Source: CAZHOV01 sp964534315 (lineage in GTDB: Bacteria; Bacteroidota; Bacteroidia; Chitinophagales; Saprospiraceae). From it: 23,754 nucleotides of DNA. The DNA lies in contig CAZHOV010000085.1 in assembly GCA_964534315.1 (NCBI GenBank), positions 1 to 23,754 of the forward strand, given 5' to 3'. Of this stretch, positions 5,859 through 13,895 are shown one piece after another. The translations under genes were made by a program, and so were the position numbers. The notes under the pieces are model-generated. The model was not told the DNA's origin. It searched no databases and saw only the letters and a list, made by a program, of their open reading frames with translations. Position 1 is the stretch's first letter, and each line of letters starts with the position of its first letter.

Positions 5859-7991
5859 TCACCCATTAGAGAGAAGTGCTGCAAATTCCTCTTCGGTCAG
5901 AATTTGTACCGTACCCAGGGCTTCAGCCTTTTTTAGTTTCGAACCGGCTTTTTCTCCGACGACCAGAATGTCCAGGTTGGAACTGACGGCGCTGATATTT
6001 TTGGCGCCCATTTTAGCTGCTTTTTCCTGGGCTTCTTTTCTGGTCATCGTTTGCAGAGAGCCGGTAAAAAGTATGGTTTTCCCTAATAATGGAGCATCGT
6101 CAGCTACCTTTACGGGTTGATCTTCTTCGGTGGGTTTCATGTTTACTCCATATTCTTCCATTTGACGTAGTAATTCGATATTGGCATCAATAAAAAAGTA
6201 TTGCATCACATTTTCGGCAACGACCGGACCAATGTCTTTAATCTCTGTAAACTGTTCTAGTGTCCAGTCTTTCAAATCTAGTATATGATTTACTTCCTGA
6301 GCAATAAGTTTGGATGCTTTTTTCCCCAGGTGGTGGATGCTTAAGCTATGCAGAAGCCGGTATAAAGGGTTTTTTTTGGCCTTTTCGATTGCTTCTTTAA
6401 GATTTTCGGCAGATTTCTGACCAAAACCTTCCAGTTCGGCGATCTTGTCATAATCCATGTTGTAGATGTCGGCTATATTCCTAATAAAACCAAGTTGGTA
6501 AAACCGCTCGATGTATGCTCTTCCGAAACCGTCGATATCCATGGCGTCTTTGGAAACATGGAAGGTCATTTTTTGGAGGTCTTGAGCTCCGCATGTGCAG
6601 GTGACACATCTCCAGGCCGCTTCGTTTTCATTTTTAAAAAGCGGAACTTTTTCTTTTTTATTGATGGGGCAAAATTCGGGAAATTGGATTGGTTTTTCAT
6701 TGCCTTTACGAAGATCGGTGATGGGTTTCACGATGTAGGGAATAACGTCACCAGCTCGTTCGACAACGACAAAATCTCCGATCCGGATATCTTTAGAGGT
6801 AATAAACTCTTCATTATGGAGGGAGATAGAGGAGATGGTTACTCCGGCCAGTGCAACGGGGTTTACTTTGGCAACGGGGGTAATAGAGCCAATTTTTCCT
6901 ACCTGGTATTCAACTGATTGTAATTGAGTAGTTGCTTGTTTAGCTTTAAATTTATAGGCAATAGCCCAGCGTGGATGGTGGCTGGTGGCACCGCACTTGT
7001 CTTGCAATTCGAAGCTATTTACCTTGATGACCATGCCGTCAATTTCATAGTCATAATCTTCTCTTTTTTCAGCCCAATCCATATAAAATTGAATAACCTC
7101 CTGGATATTGGATGCGACGGTTCTTTCTTTTGAGGGAATTTTAAAGCCCAGTTTTTCCAGCATATCGAGTGCTTGGCTATGCTTATTGAGTTCAGGAAGT
7201 GCATATTGACTTTGTTGATCAAGGGCATAGCTGATTTGGAAGATAAATGCTTCTAGTCCTCTTTCGGCGGTTTCTTTAGGGTTTTTCATCCGTAATCCGC
7301 CAGTGGCGGTATTTCTGGGATTGGCAAAGAGGGGGAGTTTTTCCTCTGCTCGTTTTTGGTTAATTTGGGCAAAGAGATGTTTAGAAATGAGTACCTCACC
7401 TCGGAGTTCTACTTTTTTAAGGCCATAGTCAGAGAAAGCTGCTTTAAGGGGGATAGAGCGTATCACCCGGGCATTGGCGGTAATTTCATCTCCTGCTACG
7501 CCATTTCCTCTGGTGGCTGCCCTAATCAATTGATCATCTTCGTAAACGAGAACGATCGTTCCGCCGTCATATTTTGGTTCTATAGCATATTCGATGGGTT
7601 GCTCTTCGGGAATTCCGGTAAGTTTGTGAATAGAGGTGTCAAAATCCATCATATCCTGCTCGTTGAAGGAGTTGGCAAGCGAGAGCATGGGGGAGAGGTG
7701 GGTAACAGTAGGGAAATCCTCGGTAAGGTCAGCAGAAACCCGCTGAGTTGGAGAGTCGGAAGATATCAGTTCGGGATGTTCCGCTTCGAGATTTTCTAGT
7801 TGTTTATAGAGTTGGTCATACTCGTAATCGCTTACGACGGGGTCGTTGAGAATATAATAGCGGTATTCATGGTATTCGATCAGTTCCCGCAGTTGGCTGA
7901 TCGCTTCCTCAGGGGAACGTTCGGAAGGCTGGTTGAGCAGTTGTTTAGAACGGGTAAATAATTTCTGTTGATCTTCTGCGGAATACCTCAT
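5859..7991 (-). CDS. ligA: NAD-dependent DNA ligase LigA
   Basis: 710 residues. It seals nicks in DNA using NAD+, in replication and repair. Domain Ia has the NMN-binding YYILNDPVVSDYEYDQL (about 45-61). The adenylation motif is EPKYDGG with catalytic K140, followed by TRGNGVAGDEIT and ELRGEV. The OB fold follows (VGKIGSITPVAKVNPVAL, 365-381), then a Zn-finger region (441-467), helix-hairpin-helix motifs (about 490-610, e.g. ELEGFGQKSAENL, IKDIGPVVAENV) and a C-terminal BRCT domain (from LLGKTILFTGSLQ). The Zn finger is odd: expected Cys pairs are CxxC and CxxxxC, but position 444 is Asn (C441-P-I-N444), while an extra Cys is present at 465 between C462 and C467. The length is slightly above the usual 670. 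It ends 24 bp from the oxygenase fragment, convergent. Confidence 0.97.
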   Translation of the reverse strand: MRYSAEDQQKLFTRSKQLLNQPSERSPEEAISQLRELIEYHEYRYYILNDPVVSDYEYDQLYKQLENLEAEHPELISSDSPTQRVSADLTEDFPTVTHLSPMLSLANSFNEQDMMDFDTSIHKLTGIPEEQPIEYAIEPKYDGGTIVLVYEDDQLIRAATRGNGVAGDEITANARVIRSIPLKAAFSDYGLKKVELRGEVLISKHLFAQINQKRAEEKLPLFANPRNTATGGLRMKNPKETAERGLEAFIFQISYALDQQSQYALPELNKHSQALDMLEKLGFKIPSKERTVASNIQEVIQFYMDWAEKREDYDYEIDGMVIKVNSFELQDKCGATSHHPRWAIAYKFKAKQATTQLQSVEYQVGKIGSITPVAKVNPVALAGVTISSISLHNEEFITSKDIRIGDFVVVERAGDVIPYIVKPITDLRKGNEKPIQFPEFCPINKKEKVPLFKNENEAAWRCVTCTCGAQDLQKMTFHVSKDAMDIDGFGRAYIERFYQLGFIRNIADIYNMDYDKIAELEGFGQKSAENLKEAIEKAKKNPLYRLLHSLSIHHLGKKASKLIAQEVNHILDLKDWTLEQFTEIKDIGPVVAENVMQYFFIDANIELLRQMEEYGVNMKPTEEDQPVKVADDAPLLGKTILFTGSLQTMTRKEAQEKAAKMGAKNISAVSSNLDILVVGEKAGSKLKKAEALGTVQILTEEEFAALLSNG

Positions 7992-8027
7992 GGATTATCG
8001 ATGCTATTGGTTGAAAATAGTGAAGGT

Positions 8028-8035
8028 CAAAATTA
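8028..8035 (-). promoter_or_regulatory. Candidate -7 element for ligA
   Basis: The plus-strand CAAAATTA reads TAATTTTG on the minus strand, an exact fit to TAnnTTTG, 36 bp upstream of the ligA ATG. No clear -33 TTG was found at the right spacing. Confidence 0.35.
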
Positions 8036-8093
8036 AGTTTTTTTTCTAAGTGATTAATGGATTTAAAATTCTTTAATATTGATAAAAAAATAA

Positions 8094-8101
8094 TATGTTT
8101 G
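8094..8101 (+). promoter_or_regulatory. Candidate -7 element for the HTH-protein gene
   Basis: TATGTTTG fits the Bacteroidota -7 consensus TAnnTTTG and lies 55 bp upstream of the ATG at 8157. The upstream region is AT-rich; the nearest TTG (8079-8081) is only 12 bp away, shorter than usual. Confidence 0.35.
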
Positions 8102-8156
8102 TTTGCAATGGAGTGCTAGATTTAATTTTTAACCTTAATACCAAAAGAACAGCGCT

Positions 8157-8828
8157 ATGGCCAAAAATAATTTAAAACAAATACTGAATAAGCATTCTAT
8201 TGATCTCCAAGAGCTTTCTGATTCTTCAAAAGTGAGTATAGCACTATTGAGAAAGTTGGTAGATGAAAAGCGAAGTGTTGCTCCCTTGACGATGCGGCAG
8301 ATCAGTAACGGGATAACCGAACTTAGCAATAAGATAATCGCTGTTAACAGTATTTTTCCCACTTATGACTCAAATTGGCAACGGCGATTCTTGACCAAGA
8401 TTAAGGAAGGGATAACGGTGAAAAAAGATTCATTCAATATTGAGAGGAGTGTAAGGAAAGGGATAAATGGAGCCTTGTTCAAAAAAGAAAAACTCGTCGA
8501 TTCGGCAGCTGATTCAGATTTTGAGGGTTGTTTAAGAGCCTTTGATAAAGAAGTAAGAGCTATTTTGGAGAAAAAAGATTTGTATCCTGCACTATTATTT
8601 GCCAAGGGAAATATGGATGAATGGTGTGTGCAGTTTCCTGAACTATATTATTTATTCATTAAATGCAAATATTTACAGGATTCAAGAATGCGAGGTAGTC
8701 TTTCCGAGCCGGATTATATTGATCATTTAGCAAAGCTTTCCAAAGACTTGATAGGGTTTATAAGAAACATTTCAAAGCCTTGCCTGAGTGTTTATTGTGA
8801 CCGTTATAACAGCGAGGGTGGGATGTAA
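8157..8828 (+). CDS. XRE-like HTH protein with possible effector-associated C-terminal domain
   Basis: 223 residues, no signal peptide or TM segment. Residues 4-58 (from NNLKQILNKHSIDLQELSDS) have the helix pattern of an XRE/Cro-type HTH, as in small phage-type repressors: LKxxLxxxxIxxxxLxxxxxVSxxxLxKLxxxKRS. The middle is basic and lacks a recognised fold. Residues about 122-205 form an all-helical module (KEVRAILEKKDLYPALLFA, then GSLSEPDYIDHLAKLSKDLI) that by eye resembles the helical effector-associated domains (EAD11-like) found in Bacteroidota and cyanobacterial conflict systems, where a small helical domain recruits a partner carrying the same domain. This second call is weak and rests on pattern only. 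The gene stands alone, divergent from ligA. It could be a transcription regulator or an adaptor. Confidence 0.6.
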   Translation: MAKNNLKQILNKHSIDLQELSDSSKVSIALLRKLVDEKRSVAPLTMRQISNGITELSNKIIAVNSIFPTYDSNWQRRFLTKIKEGITVKKDSFNIERSVRKGINGALFKKEKLVDSAADSDFEGCLRAFDKEVRAILEKKDLYPALLFAKGNMDEWCVQFPELYYLFIKCKYLQDSRMRGSLSEPDYIDHLAKLSKDLIGFIRNISKPCLSVYCDRYNSEGGM

Positions 8829-8837
8829 TCGATTTGA

Positions 8838-8929
8838 ATTCAGGCAGTTAGTTGTGTTGCTTTTAGGTGTGGCACACGTATACGTGTGCCACACCTATAG
8901 GTGGGGCATTATTACGCCTGAATCCAGGC
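8838..8929. repeat. Nested inverted repeat with a perfect 34-bp palindrome
   Basis: The core is a perfect palindrome without spacer: TAGGTGTGGCACACGTA (8864-8880) followed by its exact reverse complement (8881-8897). It is flanked by the inverted pair ATTCAGGC (8838-8845) and GCCTGAAT (8916-8923), and the right flank holds a small hairpin GCCTG-AATC-CAGGC (8916-8929). The whole fills the space between two convergent genes. No T tract follows on either strand, so it is not a standard intrinsic terminator, although it may still stop transcription from both sides. Confidence 0.85.
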
Positions 8930-8951
8930 CTATATATGCCATAATAGTTAT

Positions 8952-9833
8952 TTACTGCTTTAAAACCCGCTTAGTAAGTTGGCCATTTTGCCCGACCAAT
9001 TGGAGCATGTAGATACCGCTTTCCAGATCGGCAGTTGAGACGGGAAGGAAAGTGGTGCCTGTTCCGAGGTCGAGTTCTTGGCTGAGGATATTGCGGCCGG
9101 TTAGATCGTAAAGGTTGAGGCTGTAAGTGCCTGCACTAGCTAGTTCAATGGTTAGATTGATGTCACCTTTTGTAGGATTAGGGAAGACTTCAAACTGTTC
9201 AACAGCTGCCAGTTCCAACTGGCTGGAGGCTACTGCTTTGGGAACGGTAACCTGCATGATATCTGAATTATCACCAGTTCCGCTGCTGCCATCCTGATTT
9301 ACGCCATTGCCGCAAGCATAGAAGGTGACCCCCTCTGTATCGGGAGCGGTCCACATAGCTTCGAATATACCATTGTTGCCTACACCATTGTGTTCGATAT
9401 AGGTGCGATTGGTGTTGTTGGCAGTAGCAATTTTTACATTAGCTGCGGGATCCGACCAGGTGTCTACATCTTCTGAATTTTCATCACAATCGATGCAATC
9501 AAGCGCCACCATCTGGAAACCGTATCCATTTGGGGTACCCATAACCGGGTCGATAGTAACCCGGGCTGTGTAGGTTTCACCGGGGACATATCCTTCATCG
9601 AGAATGGAATTTCCATCACCGTCCAGCAGATCAATATCAAGTGACACCTGGAAGGCAGTACTTCCATTGTGGCAGCTTTGACAGGTGCGGGAGTTGCCGT
9701 TGGCAAACGTTTCATCGCCCGGAGCACCGGTATTGCCCCAGTTGGCCTGCGTAGCACGGCCGTTGGAGTTACCTAAAAATAATAAGGCCAATAAACCTAA
9801 AAAAAAGGATGTGTAGATAATTTTAAATTTCAT
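8952..9833 (-). CDS. T9SS-exported protein with one CxxCH motif (choice-of-anchor V/Reeler-like) and C-terminal sorting domain
   Basis: 293 residues. It has a signal peptide (MKFKIIYTSFFLGLLALLFL), then TGAPGDETFANGNSRTCQSCH with C51, C54, H55, the form of a covalent c-type heme site; this GAPG...CxxCH start is typical of the choice-of-anchor V type proteins of Bacteroidota. A beta-rich domain resembling Reeler domains follows (about 60-200), with an additional Cys pair DCIDCD near 112-116. Residues 214-293 form a T9SS type A sorting domain (FEVFPNPTKGDINL, LYDLTGRNI, LESGIYMLQL, ending KRVLKQ). The protein is thus expected to pass the inner membrane by Sec and the outer membrane by T9SS. Function unknown; a surface or secreted redox/heme role is inference. 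Confidence 0.85.
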   Translation of the reverse strand: MKFKIIYTSFFLGLLALLFLGNSNGRATQANWGNTGAPGDETFANGNSRTCQSCHNGSTAFQVSLDIDLLDGDGNSILDEGYVPGETYTARVTIDPVMGTPNGYGFQMVALDCIDCDENSEDVDTWSDPAANVKIATANNTNRTYIEHNGVGNNGIFEAMWTAPDTEGVTFYACGNGVNQDGSSGTGDNSDIMQVTVPKAVASSQLELAAVEQFEVFPNPTKGDINLTIELASAGTYSLNLYDLTGRNILSQELDLGTGTTFLPVSTADLESGIYMLQLVGQNGQLTKRVLKQ

Positions 9834-9966
9834 AAAAGTAGGATTTTAATTGTCTAATGGATTTGACAGGAGTGTGACAATTAAACCCCCCAAAGGTTTA
9901 TCAATTTCACCTAAAGTTCTAAGTATTTATAAGAGAAAAATTCAACTTTGACGGATTGCTTCCATT

Positions 9967-10512
9967 TTAATACCATCCTTGTTCTGGTTTTTTTCCTCTG
10001 ACATCCTGGAAGTAATTTTTTAGAATAGGTATCATCTCTTCATATGTATCAGGGGGCAAGAGGGGCTCTGCGATGCCGAGGACCTTTTTTCCATAATCAA
10101 ATTTTACCATTACAATAGGGATATTGGCACCTTTGGCAATATAGTAGAATCCCGATTTTAGCTTATGTACTTTCCCTCGGGTTCCTTCAGGCGCGATGCA
10201 AATATGGACTTTCTTTCTGGTACCGATCATTTCGACTACCGCCTGGACGAAATTTTGGCTTTTTGACCGGTCTACAGGAATGCCGCCCATCACTTTAAAC
10301 AAGAAGCCATAAGGAAACTTAAACAGCGATTTTTTTGCAATGAATTTAATCTTCGCCTTCAAATGGTCCCGGTATAATAATCCAAGTGGAAAATCCCAAT
10401 TGGACGTATGCGGGATAACAATGATGATCATTTTATCAACTTTGTGTGGATAGCGCCCCTCAAATTTCCACCCTAACCATTTCAAAATTAGCGTACTAAA
10501 CCTTCTAGCCAT
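9967..10512 (-). CDS. Lysophospholipid (1-acylglycerol-3-phosphate) acyltransferase family protein
   Basis: 181 residues. It carries the PlsC/LPLAT motifs: HTSNWD with H35 and D40 (the catalytic HX4D), GGIPVDRS (about 86-93), and APEGTRGKV with EGTR at 109-112, then IPIVMVKFDY. The enzyme family moves an acyl group to lysophosphatidic acid or related lipids at the inner membrane. At 181 residues it is a short form, as is common for the Bacteroidota paralogues, which may act on other lipid acceptors; the exact substrate cannot be read from the sequence. ATG start at 10512. It lies 133 bp upstream of the T9SS protein gene, same strand, without evident operon coupling. Confidence 0.88.
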   Translation of the reverse strand: MARRFSTLILKWLGWKFEGRYPHKVDKMIIIVIPHTSNWDFPLGLLYRDHLKAKIKFIAKKSLFKFPYGFLFKVMGGIPVDRSKSQNFVQAVVEMIGTRKKVHICIAPEGTRGKVHKLKSGFYYIAKGANIPIVMVKFDYGKKVLGIAEPLLPPDTYEEMIPILKNYFQDVRGKKPEQGWY

Positions 10513-10822
10513 AACCGGGGAATTTCAGTTTTTTTGTATCTAAAACCTGTCAAAGCCGTTATTATATGTTAGTTAAAAAAGTTGATCAAACCAACTGGTT
10601 AATACTATGTGGCGCAAGGCGCTGTTCGATAGTCGGTTATGTTGAGCTAAATCAACTTTGTTATCAATAGTTCAAATAGAATCAGAAAACGTTTTGAAAA
10701 ATAATCCAATCCGTTTTCTGCCTGAAAAATAAGATTTTAAGTTAAAAGATTAGAAGCAGGTTGCGAAAAAGGTGGGAATATCCTAATTTGCAAATCCCTA
10801 ACTACTTTAATGTCAATATATT
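10513..10822. other. 310-bp intergenic region with several inverted repeats
   Basis: No gene was found here. It holds AAAGTTGAT (10578-10586) pairing with ATCAACTTT (10651-10659), smaller dyads between them (AACCA-AC-TGGTT; GGCGC-AA-GGCGC), and CAGAAAACG (10683-10691) pairing with CGTTTTCTG (10712-10720) across 20 nt. The region must hold promoters for the divergent acyltransferase and CotH genes. The repeats could be operator sites or a structured leader. Confidence 0.5.
10761..10790 (+). promoter_or_regulatory. Candidate promoter of the CotH gene
   Basis: TTG (10761-10763), then 19 bp, then CTAATTTG (10783-10790), one mismatch from the -7 consensus TAnnTTTG. It is 32 bp upstream of the GTG start of the CotH-family gene. 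Confidence 0.35.
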
Positions 10823-13156
10823 GTGAGGAGACGATTGTGTGTTTTTTTATTTATTTGCGTTGGTTGCATGGTTGCGGCACAGGAAATAGAAATACCTTCA
10901 GAAGAACCGTTACTAATTGAATTTTCTAACGAAGGTGGCTTTTACCAAGAACCGGTTTCTGTAGAACTGTATTGCAAGGGAGCAATAATCTACTACACCC
11001 TTGATGGTTCTTTTCCATCTAAAGATGGAATAAGATACGAGGAACCATTTGTTATTGAAGAAACTTCGATGGTTCGTGCCATTGCTATTAAAAAAGGAAT
11101 AGAGCCTGTTACAGCAGGTCATACCTATTTCATTAACGAGCCTACCACCCAACTGCCTATTGTTTCCATTGGCATCTCTTCGTTTCTGTTATTCGATCCA
11201 GAAGAAGGACTTTTCGTTAATGGTCCTGAAGCGGATAAGTCTTCTTGGCACTTGCCGGGAGCTAACTTCTGGAGTCGCAATGAACTGATTGTACAGACCG
11301 AAATATACGAAGCTGATCAGACTTGTGTTTTTCGTAGCCATACCGGGTTCAGGTTATTCGGAGGAATGAGTCGGTTATTTCCACAAAAGTCTATTGCCCT
11401 GGTTGCCCGTAAAAGTTATGGTAAAAAGCGCTTTAAACACCGGATCTTCGGAGAAGATGGGTTGAAGAAGTTTAAGTTTTTGGTATTGAGAAATTCAGGT
11501 TCTGATTTTGGAAAATCCCACATGCGCGATGTGCTCATGACCGACCTTGCTGAAGAGATGAATCTGGAACAACAGGATTATCGACCGGCGCACGTTTACA
11601 TCAATGGAAATTATTGGGGGATTTATCACATTCGGGAAAAGATCAACAGGTATTTCATAGCCGGGCATCACGATGTTGATAAAGACAGTATTGATCTGAT
11701 AGAGCACAAACTAACCCGTAAGCGGGGACGTACCTATCATTATCGGAAGCTATTGGCTTATTTAGAAGCGCACGATCTTTCTCAACCGCAGGCTTATGCT
11801 TATGTCAATGGGCAAATGGAAGTAGAAAACTTCATGGATTTGCAAATTGCACAGATCTATTTCGATAACCGCGATGCCGGTGGGAATATTAAATTTTGGA
11901 GGCCTCAGAAGGAGGGTGGACGTTGGCGCTGGATTTTATACGACACGGATTGGGGTTTTGGGCTTCATCAGGAAGACGCTTATCGCTTCAATACGCTTGC
12001 ATTTCATACCGACCCCCATGGGCCCAATTGGCCAAATCCGCCATGGAGTACCTTTATTTTACGAAAGCTACTGGAAAATGAAACTTTTCGCCGTTCGTTC
12101 GTCAATCGCTTCTGCGACCACCTAAATCAGTCTTTCCATCCGGCGAAAGTATTGTACAAAATCGATCAACTCTATCAAATACTCAATCCTGAAATCGATC
12201 GTCATTTTCAACGATGGAATCTGTCGAGGATTTACTGGGAAAAACATTTAGCTCGGATGAAAACTTTTGGTACAGAAAGACCCGATTATTGTCGAATACA
12301 CCTGAAGGAAATGTTCGATACGGGAGCTGAAACTAAACTGGCTTTAACCGCTTCGGAGGGCGGCCATATTTTGCTGAATGAAAACCTGAAAATCGGCAGG
12401 CGTGTTTTTGAAGGTGTTTATTTTGAAAATATTCCGATAACTATAAAAGCGGTACCCGGTTATGGCTATCGGTTTTCACATTGGGAAGGAATGAAATTCA
12501 ACGATCCCAACCGGGAATTAACCCTTTCATTAGATCCTTCTAAGCCGCTAAGCTTGAAAGCGGTGTTTGAGCCCTATGAGCACCCGCTTATGAATAAATT
12601 GGTCATTAATGAAATTTATGCTTATGGAAAAAAGGCCGGCGATTGGGTGGAGCTTTACAATGATTCGAATGATCCGGTTGATTTAACCGATTGGGTATTG
12701 ACCGACCAGAAGCACGCCTATCGTATTCCCAAGGCCCTGCTTAGATCCAAAGACTATATCGTCATTTGCGAAGATACGACCGATTTTAAAAAGACATTTC
12801 CTCACCAGTATAACTACATTGGGAATATACCTTTTGGCTTAAACAAGCGCCAAGAGGCGATCTCTCTATTCTCACCTGACGGTGCAGTCGTCGACAGCTT
12901 TTCTTATCAATTGGAGCCGTCTGATACTGCTTTTTCTATGGCGCTCATCATGCCTCGCCTCGATAATGCGGATATAGATAATTGGGAAATGATCGCCGGG
13001 CAGGGCACCCCTAATAGTCCCAACCCTACCTATTTCGAAAGCAGCATCAAGGCAGAACAAACTCACTGGGTCCGTATCGGAGTGGGGATAGGGCTAATAC
13101 TGGTGACCGGCTTTTTCATTAATATCTATGAAAGGACAAGAAAGAAAACAAACTAA
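10823..13156 (+). CDS. CotH-family protein with chitobiase-C and lamin-tail domains, C-terminal membrane anchor
   Basis: 777 residues. The start is GTG at 10823: a stop lies in frame at 10808, and the signal peptide (MRRRLCVFLFICVGCMVAAQ) is only complete with this start. Order of parts: a CHB_HEX_C-type Ig-like domain (about 35-100; YYTLDGSFPSKDGI), a CotH kinase-like domain (about 110-470; FRLFGGMSRLFPQKSIAL, FLVLRNSGSDF, NGNYWGIYHIREKINR, WILYDTDWGFGLHQ with the conserved Asp/Trp cluster), a bacterial repeat segment (GHILLNENLK...GYRFSHWEG), a lamin-tail domain (about 590-745; LVINEIYA, DWVELYNDSNDPVDLTDW) and a TM helix near 750-768 followed by ERTRKKTN. CotH proteins are atypical kinases, some phosphorylating extracellular proteins; activity here is unproven. 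It seems held in a membrane by its C-terminus, with no T9SS sorting domain. Confidence 0.88.
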   Translation: MRRRLCVFLFICVGCMVAAQEIEIPSEEPLLIEFSNEGGFYQEPVSVELYCKGAIIYYTLDGSFPSKDGIRYEEPFVIEETSMVRAIAIKKGIEPVTAGHTYFINEPTTQLPIVSIGISSFLLFDPEEGLFVNGPEADKSSWHLPGANFWSRNELIVQTEIYEADQTCVFRSHTGFRLFGGMSRLFPQKSIALVARKSYGKKRFKHRIFGEDGLKKFKFLVLRNSGSDFGKSHMRDVLMTDLAEEMNLEQQDYRPAHVYINGNYWGIYHIREKINRYFIAGHHDVDKDSIDLIEHKLTRKRGRTYHYRKLLAYLEAHDLSQPQAYAYVNGQMEVENFMDLQIAQIYFDNRDAGGNIKFWRPQKEGGRWRWILYDTDWGFGLHQEDAYRFNTLAFHTDPHGPNWPNPPWSTFILRKLLENETFRRSFVNRFCDHLNQSFHPAKVLYKIDQLYQILNPEIDRHFQRWNLSRIYWEKHLARMKTFGTERPDYCRIHLKEMFDTGAETKLALTASEGGHILLNENLKIGRRVFEGVYFENIPITIKAVPGYGYRFSHWEGMKFNDPNRELTLSLDPSKPLSLKAVFEPYEHPLMNKLVINEIYAYGKKAGDWVELYNDSNDPVDLTDWVLTDQKHAYRIPKALLRSKDYIVICEDTTDFKKTFPHQYNYIGNIPFGLNKRQEAISLFSPDGAVVDSFSYQLEPSDTAFSMALIMPRLDNADIDNWEMIAGQGTPNSPNPTYFESSIKAEQTHWVRIGVGIGLILVTGFFINIYERTRKKTN

Positions 13157-13218
13157 CTCCCGCTTTCGTTGTTTATCCGAATGTTTTCCCTTTTTATTAA
13201 TAAGTTAAACTCATAAGG

Positions 13219-13851
13219 ATGAAATACATACTGGTTGGTATCATTAGTATACTTATTCTACCATTGGCATTTAGTCAAAACGATTGGAAATTGAAGAAAG
13301 AGCGGAAGGGAATAAAAGTATATACCCGGGCTGTCGAAGGCTCTGGCTTCAAGCAATTCAAGGGGATCACCGAGGTGGGCGCACCTCTTTCCAGCATTAT
13401 TGGGGTGTTGATGGATATTGATAGTTATACAGAATGGTCGCCTAAAACAGCTGAAGCGAGGGTTTTAGAGAAAGAAGGGGATCATCGAACGATCCATTAC
13501 ATCAAAACAAATGCCCCATGGCCGGTTTCGGATCGGGATGGTATTTATACCATGAATGTCCAAAAAACAGGTAATAAAGTAAAGGTTGACGTTGGGTGTA
13601 AACCTACCTATTTACCAGAAGTAGAGGGGGTAGTCCGGATACAGGAAACAGCGGGGGGCTGGGAGTTGACGCCTCTGCAGAACGGAAAGGTAGAGGTGAA
13701 ATATCAAGTGCATTCAGAACCCGGAGGTTCTATCCCTTCCTGGCTGGCCAATTCGAGTGTAGTAGACATTCCTTATGAGACCCTTACTAATCTTAAAGAG
13801 CAGGTAAAGAAGTCTAAATATCAGAATCTTTCCTTCCAGTTCTTGCGTTAA
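13219..13851 (+). CDS. Secreted START-domain (StAR-related lipid transfer) protein
   Basis: 210 residues. It has a signal peptide (MKYILVGIISILILPLAFSQ), then a single START-like fold: WKLKKERKGIKVYTRAVEGSGFKQFKG is reduced here to the recognisable core IKVYTR, followed by VLMDIDSYTEWSPKTAEARVL, NAPWPVSDRDGIY and a C-terminal helix (YETLTNLKEQVKK). START domains hold a lipid or other hydrophobic molecule in a deep pocket. The signal peptide puts this one in the periplasm, where a role in lipid carriage is plausible but unproven. It follows the CotH gene by 62 bp on the same strand and precedes the Kir channel by 44 bp, so all three may share a transcript, although the channel also has its own promoter candidate. 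Confidence 0.87.
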   Translation: MKYILVGIISILILPLAFSQNDWKLKKERKGIKVYTRAVEGSGFKQFKGITEVGAPLSSIIGVLMDIDSYTEWSPKTAEARVLEKEGDHRTIHYIKTNAPWPVSDRDGIYTMNVQKTGNKVKVDVGCKPTYLPEVEGVVRIQETAGGWELTPLQNGKVEVKYQVHSEPGGSIPSWLANSSVVDIPYETLTNLKEQVKKSKYQNLSFQFLR

Positions 13852-13870
13852 AGAGTTTCTGCTATCTTTG
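13843..13870 (+). promoter_or_regulatory. Candidate promoter of the Kir-type channel gene
   Basis: TTG (13843-13845), 17 bp, then TATCTTTG (13863-13870), an exact match to the Bacteroidota -7 consensus TAnnTTTG at a suitable spacing. Transcription would begin about 20 nt before the ATG at 13896. The -33 part overlaps the last codons of the START-domain gene. Confidence 0.5.
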
Positions 13871-13895
13871 ATCATTTCCAGCATATTAAGATACC

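Noticed and set aside
8864..8897. dif or origin-type site
   Set aside because: A perfect spacer-free palindrome does not have the two unequal recombinase arms of dif, and no DnaA boxes or replication genes are near.
10578..10659. tRNA-like layout (paired ends about 80 nt apart, AACTGGTTA and GTTCGATAG inside)
   Set aside because: No D, anticodon or T stems pair properly around those loops, so it is not a tRNA.
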